Below the pieces are notes generated by a model that saw only the letters and a list, made by a program, of their open reading frames with translations, did not search any database and was not told the origin of the DNA. Of a DNA stretch of 23,488 bases, positions 15,375 through 23,488 are shown piece after piece. A program made the position numbers and the translations under genes. Numbering within the stretch: the first letter of the stretch is position 1; the number at the start of each line of letters is the position of its first letter. Location of the stretch: NCBI GenBank assembly GCA_009694165.1, contig SHVP01000035.1:1-23488 (forward strand), read 5' to 3'. The stretch comes from Alphaproteobacteria bacterium. GTDB lineage: Bacteria; Pseudomonadota; Alphaproteobacteria; SHVP01.

Positions 15375-17453
15375 CTAGCGTCCTTCGCGGTGCCACGCCC
15401 AGACGATGCCGCCCAGGAGCAGCGCCAGCGTCAGGAGCCCGGGCAGCAACGGGGTCTGGCGGACCCCGGTGACGACGAAGCTCTCATTGGTGAAGACGCC
15501 CATCCAGTCCCGACCGGAGGCGGTGCGGCCCGGGCGAATGCGCCGAATCTCCGGGACGCCGTCCTCGGCGATCCAGGCGATCCGACCGCCGGTCGCGTCG
15601 ACGAAGGGACGCAGAACGTCGGGGGTCGAGCGGACATCGGCAAATTCGCGCGGGTTGACGGCGCCGACGGCCGCGACAGTCGTCAGCTTCCCGTCGGTAA
15701 GGCGATAAAGCCCGGTCTCCTCGGCGGCGAAACTACCGACCGACCGCCCACCCGGACCTGCCGTCAGCGGCACCGTCTGCGCGTGTCCGGACGGCGAGGT
15801 GACCGTGACCGTTGGCGGCTCCGTCGCCATGCTGCGGTGTAGGATATCGATCCGGCTTCCGATCGTTTGCGTGCGCAGGTCCTCTTCTTCGAGATCAGGT
15901 TCTCTCATCAACCAGTGGGCAAGCCGGCGCAGCAGTTCCAGCTGCGGCCCGCCCCCCTCGAAGCCGCGCGACCAAAGCCATCCGTGATCGGAAAGGATTT
16001 GGGCAACCCGCCCTTTTCCTGCCCGGTTGAGCACCAGGATCGGACGGTCGCTGACGCCGGACATCACCGCCGTGCCGGTGGTGGTCGTTGCGTCGATCTG
16101 GCGGAACCAACGCCCCCACGTTGGGTCGGCCCCGACCGCGCCCGCACCCGGGAGGTCGGCGGTCACGGGGTGGCGCCGGCCCTGGTCGGTGAGCTGCGGT
16201 TTGAAACCCTGATTGTAGACCGTGCCCGTCGGCTCGGCCGGCAGGACGCGACCCATGGCCGTTCGATAGAGACTGAGCGGGGTTGCGAAGGCGGGTCCCG
16301 CTGCCTCGAGCAGCGCGCCACCGTCGTTGACGTAGTTGGCGATGTTGTCGTGGTAGACGGGCAGCAAGATGCCGCGGCGCTTGTAGTTGTCAAAAATGAC
16401 CAGATCGAACTCGTTGAGCTTGACTTCGAACAGCTCGCGAGTCGGAAAGGCGATCAGCGACAGTTCGCGCACGCTGGTGCCATCTTGTTTCTCGGGTGGC
16501 CGTAGAATCGTGAAATGGACGAGGTCGACCGAGGGATCCGATTTGAGGAGGTTGCGCCAGGCCCGCTCGCCGGCGTGCGGTTGACCCGACACCAGCAGGA
16601 CACGCAGCCGCTCGCGCACGCCATTGACTGAAATCGCGGCACGGTTGTTCTGCAAGGTCAATTCCCGCGCACCCGGCTCGGCTTCGAGCTCGACGATCGT
16701 CTGGCCACCATGCTTGACCGGAAAGGTCAGCGTGAAGGGTGCATTGACGGGAACGCGCTGTTGAAACCCTTCGCCGCCATCGATTCGCATGGTGATCGCG
16801 GCGGTCGCACGACCTTCATCCGGGGTGTCGACGACGCGGACGGTAACCTGCAACTCGCTGCCGACGATGCCGTAGGAGGGCGCCCTTTCGATCACCAGAC
16901 GCCGGTCGCCCTCGCGCTGCGAGCCGGTCAGCAGGACGTGCAACGGCGCCTTCAGGGACAGGGCGTCCGCCTTGGCGGGGGCGTCGTGAATTTGCCCATC
17001 GGTGATGAGGAAGGCGGCGGCCACCTGGTCGGACGGAACGTCGGACAAGGCCCGCTCGAGCACCGACATCAGCCGGGTCCCCTCGTCGGCCAGGGCCGCT
17101 CCCCTTGCCGGGCCGCGGATGACCCGCACGTCGAGATCGCGGTTGGCCGAAAGCCGCCGTTCAAGACCGGACAACGCTTCTTTGCTTTGCGCTTTCCGGT
17201 CACCAATCCCTTGACTCTCGCTCTCATCCACGACGATGAAGGCGACGTCTTTCAGCGGTTGGCGCTCTTCGCGCACCAGCGCCGGGTTGGCCAGCGCCAA
17301 CAGCCCCATGGCGAGCGCGATCGAGCGCCAGCCAACGCCGCTCATCCGGCGCCAGACCGCGAAGGCGATCAGGCCAACGCCGCTCGCTGCGACCGCGACG
17401 AGCACCCACCACGGCAAATAAGGCGCAAAGGCGATGTCGGCAAACACCATCAT
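15375..17453 (-). CDS. Membrane-anchored vWA-like / GATase1-like protein
   Basis: A 692-residue protein, last gene of the MoxR operon. Two N-terminal membrane helices (about 14-33 and 43-59) are joined by an Arg-rich loop. They are followed by a vWA-like segment with a MIDAS-type DESES (Asp76-Ser78-Ser80) and FLITDGQ, then a class-I glutamine-amidotransferase-like fold (FDLVIFDNY...VNDGGALLEAAGP). A final helix (about 667-686) is followed by WHREGR. The positive-inside rule places the 600-residue middle part in the periplasm. There is no cysteine anywhere, so the amidotransferase-like domain cannot have the usual catalytic Cys. The ATG overlaps the upstream gene's stop by 4 bases, so the two are coupled; the stop is TAG. 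The function is unknown; conserved next to MoxR/DUF58 genes. Confidence 0.85.
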   Translation of the reverse strand: MMVFADIAFAPYLPWWVLVAVAASGVGLIAFAVWRRMSGVGWRSIALAMGLLALANPALVREERQPLKDVAFIVVDESESQGIGDRKAQSKEALSGLERRLSANRDLDVRVIRGPARGAALADEGTRLMSVLERALSDVPSDQVAAAFLITDGQIHDAPAKADALSLKAPLHVLLTGSQREGDRRLVIERAPSYGIVGSELQVTVRVVDTPDEGRATAAITMRIDGGEGFQQRVPVNAPFTLTFPVKHGGQTIVELEAEPGARELTLQNNRAAISVNGVRERLRVLLVSGQPHAGERAWRNLLKSDPSVDLVHFTILRPPEKQDGTSVRELSLIAFPTRELFEVKLNEFDLVIFDNYKRRGILLPVYHDNIANYVNDGGALLEAAGPAFATPLSLYRTAMGRVLPAEPTGTVYNQGFKPQLTDQGRRHPVTADLPGAGAVGADPTWGRWFRQIDATTTTGTAVMSGVSDRPILVLNRAGKGRVAQILSDHGWLWSRGFEGGGPQLELLRRLAHWLMREPDLEEEDLRTQTIGSRIDILHRSMATEPPTVTVTSPSGHAQTVPLTAGPGGRSVGSFAAEETGLYRLTDGKLTTVAAVGAVNPREFADVRSTPDVLRPFVDATGGRIAWIAEDGVPEIRRIRPGRTASGRDWMGVFTNESFVVTGVRQTPLLPGLLTLALLLGGIVWAWHREGR

Positions 17454-20212
17454 TGGCCCAGACGCTCCAAGATGGCGGGAACATGGACTTGATCGGCTTT
17501 GTAATTGCCGGTCAACGCATACATCACCAGGTTGACGCCGAACCGGTAGGCCATTTCACGTTGTTGCGCCCCGCCCGGGACCGGCTGGGACATCGGCCGT
17601 CCGTTGTCGTCGGTCGCCCATGCCGAGGCCCAGTCGTGCGACCCGATGATGATCGAAGAAACCCCGTCGTTGCTGCCGCCGCTGTGGCGTTCGACCCAGA
17701 CCGTACCGCCCACATATCGACCGGGAAACTCGCGCAGCAGATAAAACGCTTTGGTGAGGATGTGATCGTCCGGAACGGGAACCAGTGGCGGCAGATCGAG
17801 CCCGCGCAATAGCGCTCGCAACCGCCGGGCGCCACGGCCTTCGGCCGTCCCCCGGCTGACGACATTCGGGTTGGTCTCGACCTCGTTCTGATCGCGGGTA
17901 TCGAAGATGATGGTGCCGCCGTTCTTCATGAAGGCGTCAACCTTCTGCTGGGCAGCGCGCGACAGATCTTTTTGGCCGGGGTCGATGGGCCAATAAATCA
18001 ACGCGAAAAACGCCAGTTCGTCATGCTCCACGTCGACGCCGATGGAAGCCTGCGGCTCGACCGCCGTGCGCATGTTCAGGATGTCGGTCAGCCCTTTGAG
18101 CCCGCTGCGGCTGATCTCGTCGAGGGTGGGGTTGCCGGTAACGACATAGGCCAGGCGGACGTCGAGCGAGGCATTGATCGCAAATTCGTCCTTGTCCCGG
18201 CCTTGGGCGCGAAGCTCGGCCGAACTCCACGCCGCCGCGATGACCGCCGCAGCGAGAATGGTGGCGATTGCTTTGAGCGGTCGCGTCCACAAGACACCGC
18301 GCAAAGCCAGACTGCCGATGATGTCGAGAAGAATAAGTAGGAGCGCCGCCAACAGGGCCCAGGGCAGCAAATTGACTTCGCTGCCCTCGCTATAGCCTGC
18401 TTGCCGGACATCGTCGGGAAGCTCGCCGAGCACTTGCATGCCAGGCAGGCCCGCCGACAGGTTGAGGGCGCGTCGCGCATCCTCGTTGCCGTAGTAACCA
18501 GGCGGGTGGGATGGGCCCACCCGTGCTTCGGCAAATTCGGTCGCCGTCATCGGGCGGACCGCCGGCGAGGGCGGGACCAGGCGACCGAATCCGTCGAGCA
18601 CCGACACCGGCGGCAGGGCGGCGTTCCCGTCGGCGCCGGCCACGCCCTGGCTCAGGGTCAGGGTTCGTCGCAGCATTTCGACGAACAGTCCGGACAGCGA
18701 CAGGTCGGACCACGTCGTGTTGGCGGTAATGTGGAACAACACAAGCCAGCCGGATCCGCGGCGCTCCGCGGTGATGAGCGGCGTTCCATCCGTCAACCGG
18801 GCCCAGGTCTTGGCGGCAAGATTGAGATCAGGTTCGGCCAGCACCTGGCGGGTCACGCTGACGTCGCTGGGTATCGGGAGGCCGACGAACGGGCTAGCTT
18901 CCGGGAATTCCCCGAGTTTGGCCGGCTTGGCCCAGGTCAGCGCCCCGGAAAGGGCTCGTGCGCCGGAGCGTAGCCGGACCGGCAACAGATCATCGGCGTT
19001 TTCGGCCAGGCGAGGACCGGCGAAACGGACAAGGACACCGCCCCGCTCGACCCAAGATTCGAGCCGCGGGCGATCGGCGGCGCCGATCTGGCCGACGTCG
19101 GCAAGGACAAGGACGGCGATCTCCCCGGCGGTCAGGTTGGCGATCGTCCCGTCGCGAACCTCGCTGTAGGGTTCCAGTGCCCGTCCAAGGTAATAGAGGT
19201 CCGAGAGGAGGGGCTGGGCCGTTTCGGTCGTACCGCCCGAGACCAGGCCGACAGGCCGTCGGCGCCAGCGTTCGTCGATCAGCACCGTGGCCGCCGCCGA
19301 GCGCTCGCCCTCGATATCGAGTCGAACTAGCCTGTTGCGGACCTCGGTCGGTAGATCGAGGTCGACCGTTGCGCGTTTGGCATCGCTCGCGAAGGTTACC
19401 TGTTTTCGCGCGACGACCTGTCCATTGTCGCCGGTGCCGCGCAACCACACCGTTCGGCTCCCGCTGGAGGCGCGATCGACACTGGCGCGCAGGGCACCGC
19501 CGCTTTCGGGTGGACGCAGGACCAGCGCCCGTTCGGCCGGCGGGTCGGCCAGAACCAACAGGGGACCGAGCCGGCTCAGCCGGATGGCAAAGCGACTCGC
19601 GGCACTTTCGGCGACCTGTTCCGCCAACCCGTTGGCGAGCCAGATGACTTCGGCCGGCGGCGGGAACGAGAGGGCATCGATCGCTTGCCGGGCCGCCTCG
19701 TGATCCGCGGGCCATGGCTTCGGCGACAAGCCTTCGATGATCTCGCGGGCGCTGTTCGCCGGCATGAGGTCGGTGGCCCGAATGGCGCGTCCGTCGGTGC
19801 TTGGTGCAGTCATCAGGAGGGCGACGGGGCGTTGATCGCGCTGCGCCTGTTCGAGGAGATCGCGCAACGTCGCCTGCCGCGACTCCCACCGTGTCGCCGC
19901 CGCCCAATCATCGTCGATTGCGATGAAGAGCGGGCCGCTGCCGATTAACCTCGCACCCGGGTTCAGCAACGGATGCGCCAGCGCGACGATGATGAGCGCG
20001 GCAGTCACCAGCCGCAGCAATAGCAGCCACCAGGGAGTCCGATGCGAGCTCTCCTCGGTTGGTTTCAACCCCATGAGCAGTCGGACAGCTGGAAACGGAA
20101 CGCGGCGGGGCGCCGGCGGCGTGACGCGCAGCAGCCACCAGATGACCGGCAAGGAGGCTAGCGCCAGCAAAATCCAAGGCGACGCGAACGCAAAGCTGCC
20201 CAATGTCAGCAT
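17450..20212 (-). CDS. BatA-like N-terminus / DUF4159 membrane protein
   Basis: A 920-residue protein starting at ATG 20212 with GGAGG four bases upstream. Residues 1-85 match the aerotolerance-regulator (BatA) N-terminal domain: two membrane helices (about 8-27 and 61-81) around a basic loop. A large middle region (85-614) contains GATase1-like strands (EIAVLVLADVG, WVERGGVLVRFAG). Two more helices (615-634, 645-662) precede DUF4159 (about 673-890), with LAYVVTGNP, FFALIYWPID and NGGTIIFDTRDQN. The positive-inside rule puts both the middle region and DUF4159 in the periplasm. The protein contains no cysteine. It lies 94 bp after the DUF58 gene and overlaps the next gene by 4 bases. Probably a scaffold partner of the MoxR/DUF58 pair; role unknown. 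Confidence 0.88.
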   Translation of the reverse strand: MLTLGSFAFASPWILLALASLPVIWWLLRVTPPAPRRVPFPAVRLLMGLKPTEESSHRTPWWLLLLRLVTAALIIVALAHPLLNPGARLIGSGPLFIAIDDDWAAATRWESRQATLRDLLEQAQRDQRPVALLMTAPSTDGRAIRATDLMPANSAREIIEGLSPKPWPADHEAARQAIDALSFPPPAEVIWLANGLAEQVAESAASRFAIRLSRLGPLLVLADPPAERALVLRPPESGGALRASVDRASSGSRTVWLRGTGDNGQVVARKQVTFASDAKRATVDLDLPTEVRNRLVRLDIEGERSAAATVLIDERWRRRPVGLVSGGTTETAQPLLSDLYYLGRALEPYSEVRDGTIANLTAGEIAVLVLADVGQIGAADRPRLESWVERGGVLVRFAGPRLAENADDLLPVRLRSGARALSGALTWAKPAKLGEFPEASPFVGLPIPSDVSVTRQVLAEPDLNLAAKTWARLTDGTPLITAERRGSGWLVLFHITANTTWSDLSLSGLFVEMLRRTLTLSQGVAGADGNAALPPVSVLDGFGRLVPPSPAVRPMTATEFAEARVGPSHPPGYYGNEDARRALNLSAGLPGMQVLGELPDDVRQAGYSEGSEVNLLPWALLAALLLILLDIIGSLALRGVLWTRPLKAIATILAAAVIAAAWSSAELRAQGRDKDEFAINASLDVRLAYVVTGNPTLDEISRSGLKGLTDILNMRTAVEPQASIGVDVEHDELAFFALIYWPIDPGQKDLSRAAQQKVDAFMKNGGTIIFDTRDQNEVETNPNVVSRGTAEGRGARRLRALLRGLDLPPLVPVPDDHILTKAFYLLREFPGRYVGGTVWVERHSGGSNDGVSSIIIGSHDWASAWATDDNGRPMSQPVPGGAQQREMAYRFGVNLVMYALTGNYKADQVHVPAILERLGQ

Positions 20213-20270
20213 TGGGCCTCCGTCGCCGCTGGCTGACCACAGACTGTCATCGGAAAATCTTAGGGGGCCG

Positions 20271-20290
20271 GGGGCTCGAGCAGAAGCCCC
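20271..20290 (-). repeat. Intercistronic hairpin between DUF58 and DUF4159 genes
   Basis: GGGGCT (20271-20276) and AGCCCC (20285-20290) pair around an 8-base loop, 16 bp after the DUF58 stop in the only sizeable gap (94 bp) of this operon. It could tune relative expression of the cytoplasmic pair and the membrane pair. No T run follows on either strand. Confidence 0.35.
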
Positions 20291-20306
20291 GTGAGCGCTC
20301 CCATCA

Positions 20307-21206
20307 CTAAAGATTTCTGTTGCTGAGAGTGGCGTAGAGCGCCAGGAGGGCGCGTTGCGGGGGCTGGTCGGTGCGGTGGGACGAATAGGTCCAGCCGGTC
20401 CGGCGGGTGAGGGTCGTCAGGCCGTCGCGCAGGGCGTTCAGCCGCGCGCCATATTCCTGGCGTAGCCGTTCGGCGCGGCCCACCGTGACGTCGCCCTCGC
20501 GTTCAAGGCCTTCGAATCGCGTCCGCCCGGAAAACGGCAGATCCTCCTCGGCGGGATCCAGCACTTGGATCAGATGGCCGCAGACCCCGGAAGCGGCGAA
20601 GCCTTTGACCACGGCCTCGATACTGGCAAACGGCATCAGAAAATCGCTGATCAACACCAACTCGGCGTAACGGGGCAGACGTTCCGGCACGGGCAGGCCG
20701 TGCGGTCCGCTCGGGGCCGACTGGACGTTGAGCGCGGCGGTCATCCCCGGCAGGGCAGTGCGGCCTGAATGGGAAACTCGGTCGAGGCCAAGGAGGGCGA
20801 CGCGCTCGCCCCCTCGCAACAACAGGGCCGCGGTGGCGAGCAGCAGAATCGTGGAGCGATCGACCTTAGTATCGATGTTGGCGGTGGACCGGTATTGCAT
20901 CGAGGGCGACGCGTCGCGCCATAGCCAGACGCTTTGGGCGGCTTCCCATTCGGTCTCACGGACGAATGTGCGCTGCGACTTGGCCGATCGGCGCCAATCG
21001 ATACGATTGGCGGGGTCACCCGGTCGATAGCGGCGAAACTGCCAGAACGTTTCGCCCTGGCCCACCCGACGGCGTCCGTGCACGCCTTGCGCCACCGTCG
21101 CGGCGACGCGCTCCGCGGCAATCAACAGCGGCGGCAGAGTGCCGGCGACGATCTCGGCGCGCTGCCGCAGATTGGTCGATACAAGACCCGGGCGATGGGC
21201 GTCCAT
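20307..21206 (-). CDS. DUF58 domain protein
   Basis: A 299-residue protein without membrane helices, so presumably cytoplasmic. The DUF58 hallmark is FRRYRPGDPANRIDWRRSAKSQRTFVRETEWE (about residues 57-88). A vWA-like Asp-x-Ser-x-Ser motif (WRDASPSMQY) follows, and a later LVLISDFL strand fits the same fold. DUF58 proteins almost always sit beside MoxR ATPases and are thought to be partners or substrates of them. The start at ATG 21206 is 10 bp after the moxR-like stop; no clear ribosome-binding site is seen, so translational coupling is likely. The stop is TAG. It has a single cysteine (GVCGHL). Confidence 0.92.
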   Translation of the reverse strand: MDAHRPGLVSTNLRQRAEIVAGTLPPLLIAAERVAATVAQGVHGRRRVGQGETFWQFRRYRPGDPANRIDWRRSAKSQRTFVRETEWEAAQSVWLWRDASPSMQYRSTANIDTKVDRSTILLLATAALLLRGGERVALLGLDRVSHSGRTALPGMTAALNVQSAPSGPHGLPVPERLPRYAELVLISDFLMPFASIEAVVKGFAASGVCGHLIQVLDPAEEDLPFSGRTRFEGLEREGDVTVGRAERLRQEYGARLNALRDGLTTLTRRTGWTYSSHRTDQPPQRALLALYATLSNRNL

Positions 21207-21216
21207 CGGCGGGAGA

Positions 21217-22233
21217 TCAACGATAGGGTTCGCAAAGTCGGTCGATCACGCCTTGCAACGTCACGCCTTCGGCACGGGCGGCAAAGTTCAGCGCCATGCG
21301 ATGGCGCAGCGTGGGCGCGGCGAGCGTGACGACGTCGTCGATCGAGGGCGCCAGACGCCCGTCGAGCAGGGCGCGGACACGTACAGCGAGCATCAGGGCC
21401 TGGCTGGCGCGCGGGCCCGGGCCCCAGGCGACGCTCGAGTTGACCTCGGCGATGTCGGAACTCTCCGGGCGCCCGGAGCGGACCAGGCTAAGGATCGCCT
21501 CGACGACGCTCTCGCCGACGGGGATGCGTCGCACCAATCGTTGCGCCGCCAACAGATCTTCGGCGGTCATCACGCGACTGGCCGCCACCTGTTCAACACC
21601 GGTGGTGCTCAACAGCATCCGTCGCTCTGCCTCGAGATCGGGGTAGCTCACATTGATCTGCATGAGAAAACGATCGAGTTGGGCCTCCGGCAGTGGATAG
21701 GTGCCCTCCTGTTCGATCGGATTCTGGGTGGCGAGGACGTGGAACGGCGAGGGCAGGGGGTGACGCGTCCCGGCGACGGTGACTTGCTTTTCCTGCATCG
21801 CCTGCAGCAGCGCCGATTGGGTGCGCGGACTGGCGCGGTTGATTTCGTCAGCCATCAGGACCTGGCAGAAGACCGGCCCCGGTATGAAACGAAAGGCGCG
21901 GCGGCCGGACTCGGACTCCTCGAGCACCTCCGAGCCGATGATATCGGCCGGCATCAGGTCGGGCGTAAATTGCACGCGTTTGTCGTCGAGCCCAAGCACC
22001 GTACCCAGCGTTTCGACCAAGCGGGTCTTGGCCAGGCCGGGGACGCCGATGAGGAGGGCGTGGCCGCCGGCCAAGATGGTGATAAGAGTCTCATCGATCA
22101 CGTCCTGCTGGCCGAAGATGACCTGGCCGATGCGTTCGCGCACCGCTTTCATCTTGTCGCCGAGCAGTTCGACTTCGCGTACCACCGCCGCAGGGTCCTC
22201 CGTGGCGGATCGAATGGTGTCCGTTATACTCAC
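21217..22233 (-). CDS. MoxR-family AAA+ ATPase
   Basis: A 338-residue AAA+ ATPase. The start is GTG at 22233, supported by AAGGAGT at 22241-22247 on the minus strand, 7 bases upstream. MoxR features are VIFGQQDVIDETLITILAGGHALLIG, Walker A GVPGLAKT, Walker B VLMADEINRASPRTQSALLQAMQE, sensor 1 in VLATQNPIEQEGTYPLPEAQLDRF and the C-terminal lid domain. MoxR proteins act as chaperone-like ATPases that mature vWA-containing partners or metal centres. It is the first gene of a four-gene operon whose next member encodes DUF58. It diverges from the DUF1285 gene with only 45 bp between the two start codons. Confidence 0.95.
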   Translation of the reverse strand: MSITDTIRSATEDPAAVVREVELLGDKMKAVRERIGQVIFGQQDVIDETLITILAGGHALLIGVPGLAKTRLVETLGTVLGLDDKRVQFTPDLMPADIIGSEVLEESESGRRAFRFIPGPVFCQVLMADEINRASPRTQSALLQAMQEKQVTVAGTRHPLPSPFHVLATQNPIEQEGTYPLPEAQLDRFLMQINVSYPDLEAERRMLLSTTGVEQVAASRVMTAEDLLAAQRLVRRIPVGESVVEAILSLVRSGRPESSDIAEVNSSVAWGPGPRASQALMLAVRVRALLDGRLAPSIDDVVTLAAPTLRHRMALNFAARAEGVTLQGVIDRLCEPYR

Positions 22234-22248
22234 TGCACGTACTCCTTG

Positions 22249-22260
22249 CGGCTGCAGCCG
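22249..22260. promoter_or_regulatory. Palindrome in the 45-bp divergent moxR / DUF1285 gap
   Basis: CGGCTGCAGCCG is a perfect 12-base palindrome placed between the two divergent start codons (22233 and 22279), just upstream of the moxR-like ribosome-binding site. It could be a regulator site shared by both directions, or a chance GC-rich palindrome. Confidence 0.4.
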
Positions 22261-22278
22261 ATTGTTGGGGCTGTCGCG

Positions 22279-22863
22279 ATGACAAGCGAAACACGAACGG
22301 TTGATGAGCTGGCCAACGCCATCGATGCTAGCGGCACTCGCACCGGGTCAGCAACCGGTAAGCCGCCCGAAGCGCCACGACGACCGTTGATCGATTGCGG
22401 CGATCTGGGGATTCGGATCGCGCGCGATGGAACTTGGTTCTATCACGGCTCGCCGATCGGTCGTAAACCGCTGGTCCGCCTGTTCGCGACGGTGTTGCGA
22501 CGCGAGGCCGACGATCAGTTCTATCTCGTCACGCCGGTTGAGCGCGGGCGCATCGTGGTCGACGACGCACCATTTGTGGCCGTCGAAGTCACGTGCGAAG
22601 GGACCGGCACCGACCAGCACTTGCGCTTTCGCACCAATGTCGATGACGAGGTCTGCGCCGGGTCGGCGCATCCGATCAGGGTCGCGACCAACGTTGCAAC
22701 TGGCGAACCGGCACCCTACGTGTTGATCCGGCCTGGCCTCGAGGCGCTCATCACCCGCTCGGCATACTACGAGTTGGTTGCAATGAGCGAAGCGGCACCT
22801 GACGGCTCGGCGGATCTGGGTGTTTGGAGCGGCGGGATGTTTTTTCGGTTAGGGAGGCCGTGA
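22279..22863 (+). CDS. DUF1285 family protein
   Basis: A 194-residue protein from ATG 22279; the same frame is open much further upstream but there lies opposite the moxR-like gene. After a variable first 35 residues come DLGIRIARDGTWFYHGSPIGRKPLVRLFATVLRRE and YLVTPVERGRIVVDDAPFVAVEV, the characteristic start of DUF1285. The family is known from structures as small beta-rich, Pleckstrin-homology-like proteins of unknown function. It appears cytoplasmic (no signal or helix). In alphaproteobacteria it is commonly followed, as here, by a Nudix CoA pyrophosphatase gene. No strong ribosome-binding site is visible. It ends 2 bases before the chosen start of the next gene. Confidence 0.88.
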   Translation: MTSETRTVDELANAIDASGTRTGSATGKPPEAPRRPLIDCGDLGIRIARDGTWFYHGSPIGRKPLVRLFATVLRREADDQFYLVTPVERGRIVVDDAPFVAVEVTCEGTGTDQHLRFRTNVDDEVCAGSAHPIRVATNVATGEPAPYVLIRPGLEALITRSAYYELVAMSEAAPDGSADLGVWSGGMFFRLGRP

Positions 22864-22865
22864 CC

Positions 22866-23488
22866 GTGGAATCGGGACAGTGCGTCGGGCGCGCCGGAAG
22901 CTCGACGGCCGGCCCCGCCTTTCGCGACTGGCTGCGTCGGCAACTGGCGCGCGACCGGCTGGCCGTGCCGGGCGGGGATTACGATCTCAATCCTGGCATG
23001 CGGTCGGAGGCCCCCGAGTCGCTGACGCCGGCAGGTGTTCTCGTGCCGATCGTCGAACGCCCAGCGGAGCCGACGGTCCTATTGACCCGCCGCGCCGATC
23101 ACCTGCGCGATCACGCCGGTCAGGTGAGCTTCCCCGGTGGCCGCCTCGAACCATCCGACCGCGACCCCGTCGCTGCCGCCTTGCGCGAAACTGAGGAAGA
23201 GATCGGCCTCGACCGGCGCCATGTCGAGATCATGGGCCTCCTCGATTCCTATGAGACCCGCACCGGCTATCACATCATTCCGGTCGTCGGCCTGGTGCAG
23301 CCGACGTTCGATTTGACGATCGACGACATCGAAGTGGCTGAAGTCTTTGAGGTGCCGCTGAGCTTAGTCCTCGATCCGTCCAAGCATGAGAGACACACCC
23401 GTTTGTGGCGAGGCGTCGAGCGGCACTTCTATGTTCTGCCGTTCGAGCGCCATTACATTTGGGGCGCAACCGCCGGAATGCTGGTCAA
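22866..23488 (+). CDS. Nudix CoA pyrophosphatase, 5' part (runs off the window)
   Basis: The frame is open to the last base, so the 3' end is missing; 207 codons are visible. GTG at 22866 is preferred because AGGGAGG (22851-22857) lies 8 bases upstream; an alternative GTG at 22860 overlaps the DUF1285 stop but is only 2 bases from that site. The extended CoA-Nudix motif is present: LLTRRADHLRDHAGQVSFPGG followed by the Nudix box with RETEEEIGL (G-x5-E-x7-R-E-x2-E-E-x-G pattern). Such enzymes (NudL/YeaB type) cleave coenzyme A and its derivatives to 4'-phosphopantetheine and 3',5'-ADP. It probably forms an operon with the DUF1285 gene. Confidence 0.93.
   Translation, partial: MESGQCVGRAGSSTAGPAFRDWLRRQLARDRLAVPGGDYDLNPGMRSEAPESLTPAGVLVPIVERPAEPTVLLTRRADHLRDHAGQVSFPGGRLEPSDRDPVAAALRETEEEIGLDRRHVEIMGLLDSYETRTGYHIIPVVGLVQPTFDLTIDDIEVAEVFEVPLSLVLDPSKHERHTRLWRGVERHFYVLPFERHYIWGATAGMLV

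Noticed and set aside
21139..22278. Long upstream extension of the DUF1285 frame
   Set aside because: It runs antisense through the MoxR-family ATPase gene. The DUF1285 similarity begins after the ATG at 22279.
11055..23488. A matching att site (second copy of the tRNA-Gln 3' end)
   Set aside because: Scanning by eye for GGTTCGAGTCC or its complement found no second copy in the window, so the right edge of any island is not defined here.
1..23488. CRISPR arrays, riboswitches or defence gene clusters
   Set aside because: No regularly spaced repeats, no recognisable aptamer-like conserved elements and no nuclease, toxin or reverse-transcriptase genes were seen.

Overview
The window is high-G+C proteobacterial DNA. 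The gene families and their order (MoxR ATPase / DUF58 / BatA-DUF4159 / vWA membrane protein, then DUF1285 and a Nudix CoA pyrophosphatase) suggest an alphaproteobacterium, perhaps Rhodospirillales-like. That placement is an inference from gene content only. Conserved core-type blocks flank a middle stretch that looks acquired and partly decayed.

Layout. Positions 1-609 hold the 3' end of a hybrid sensor histidine kinase with a C-terminal receiver domain. A tRNA-Gln(TTG) follows (665-739), then a 36-codon remnant of a tyrosine-recombinase N-terminus (935-1042), which suggests an old tRNA-targeted integration. Positions 1290-12777 carry a peptide/nickel/opine-type ABC transport locus. It comprises a family-5 solute-binding protein broken by an in-frame TAG (1290-2849), an exported Kelch-repeat protein and a second solute-binding protein on the minus strand (2965-5614), a compact operon of two permeases and two ATPases (5877-9612), an MmgE/PrpD-family enzyme (9666-11054) and a third solute-binding protein (11239-12777).

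Positions 12879-14560 are a graveyard: a second MmgE/PrpD copy with two internal stops, joined abruptly at about 13388 to the 3' part of a low-G+C TylF-type methyltransferase. After it come a possible insertion-sequence end and a LysR-family regulator remnant whose frame is broken by exactly two extra CGGC units. An intact GNAT acetyltransferase follows (14750-15262).

The right third is ordered and compact. A minus-strand operon (22233 to 15375) encodes a MoxR AAA+ ATPase, a DUF58 protein and two large membrane-anchored proteins. By charge topology the main domains of both large proteins face the periplasm, and neither contains a single cysteine. Diverging from it across only 45 bp are a DUF1285 protein and a Nudix CoA pyrophosphatase cut by the window end.

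How the genes work together: the transporter genes form one importer with up to three alternative binding proteins. The neighbouring MmgE/PrpD enzyme, Kelch protein and LysR remnant suggest a catabolic unit for one unidentified small substrate, duplicated and now being lost. The MoxR operon looks like an independent envelope-associated chaperone/vWA system of unknown role.
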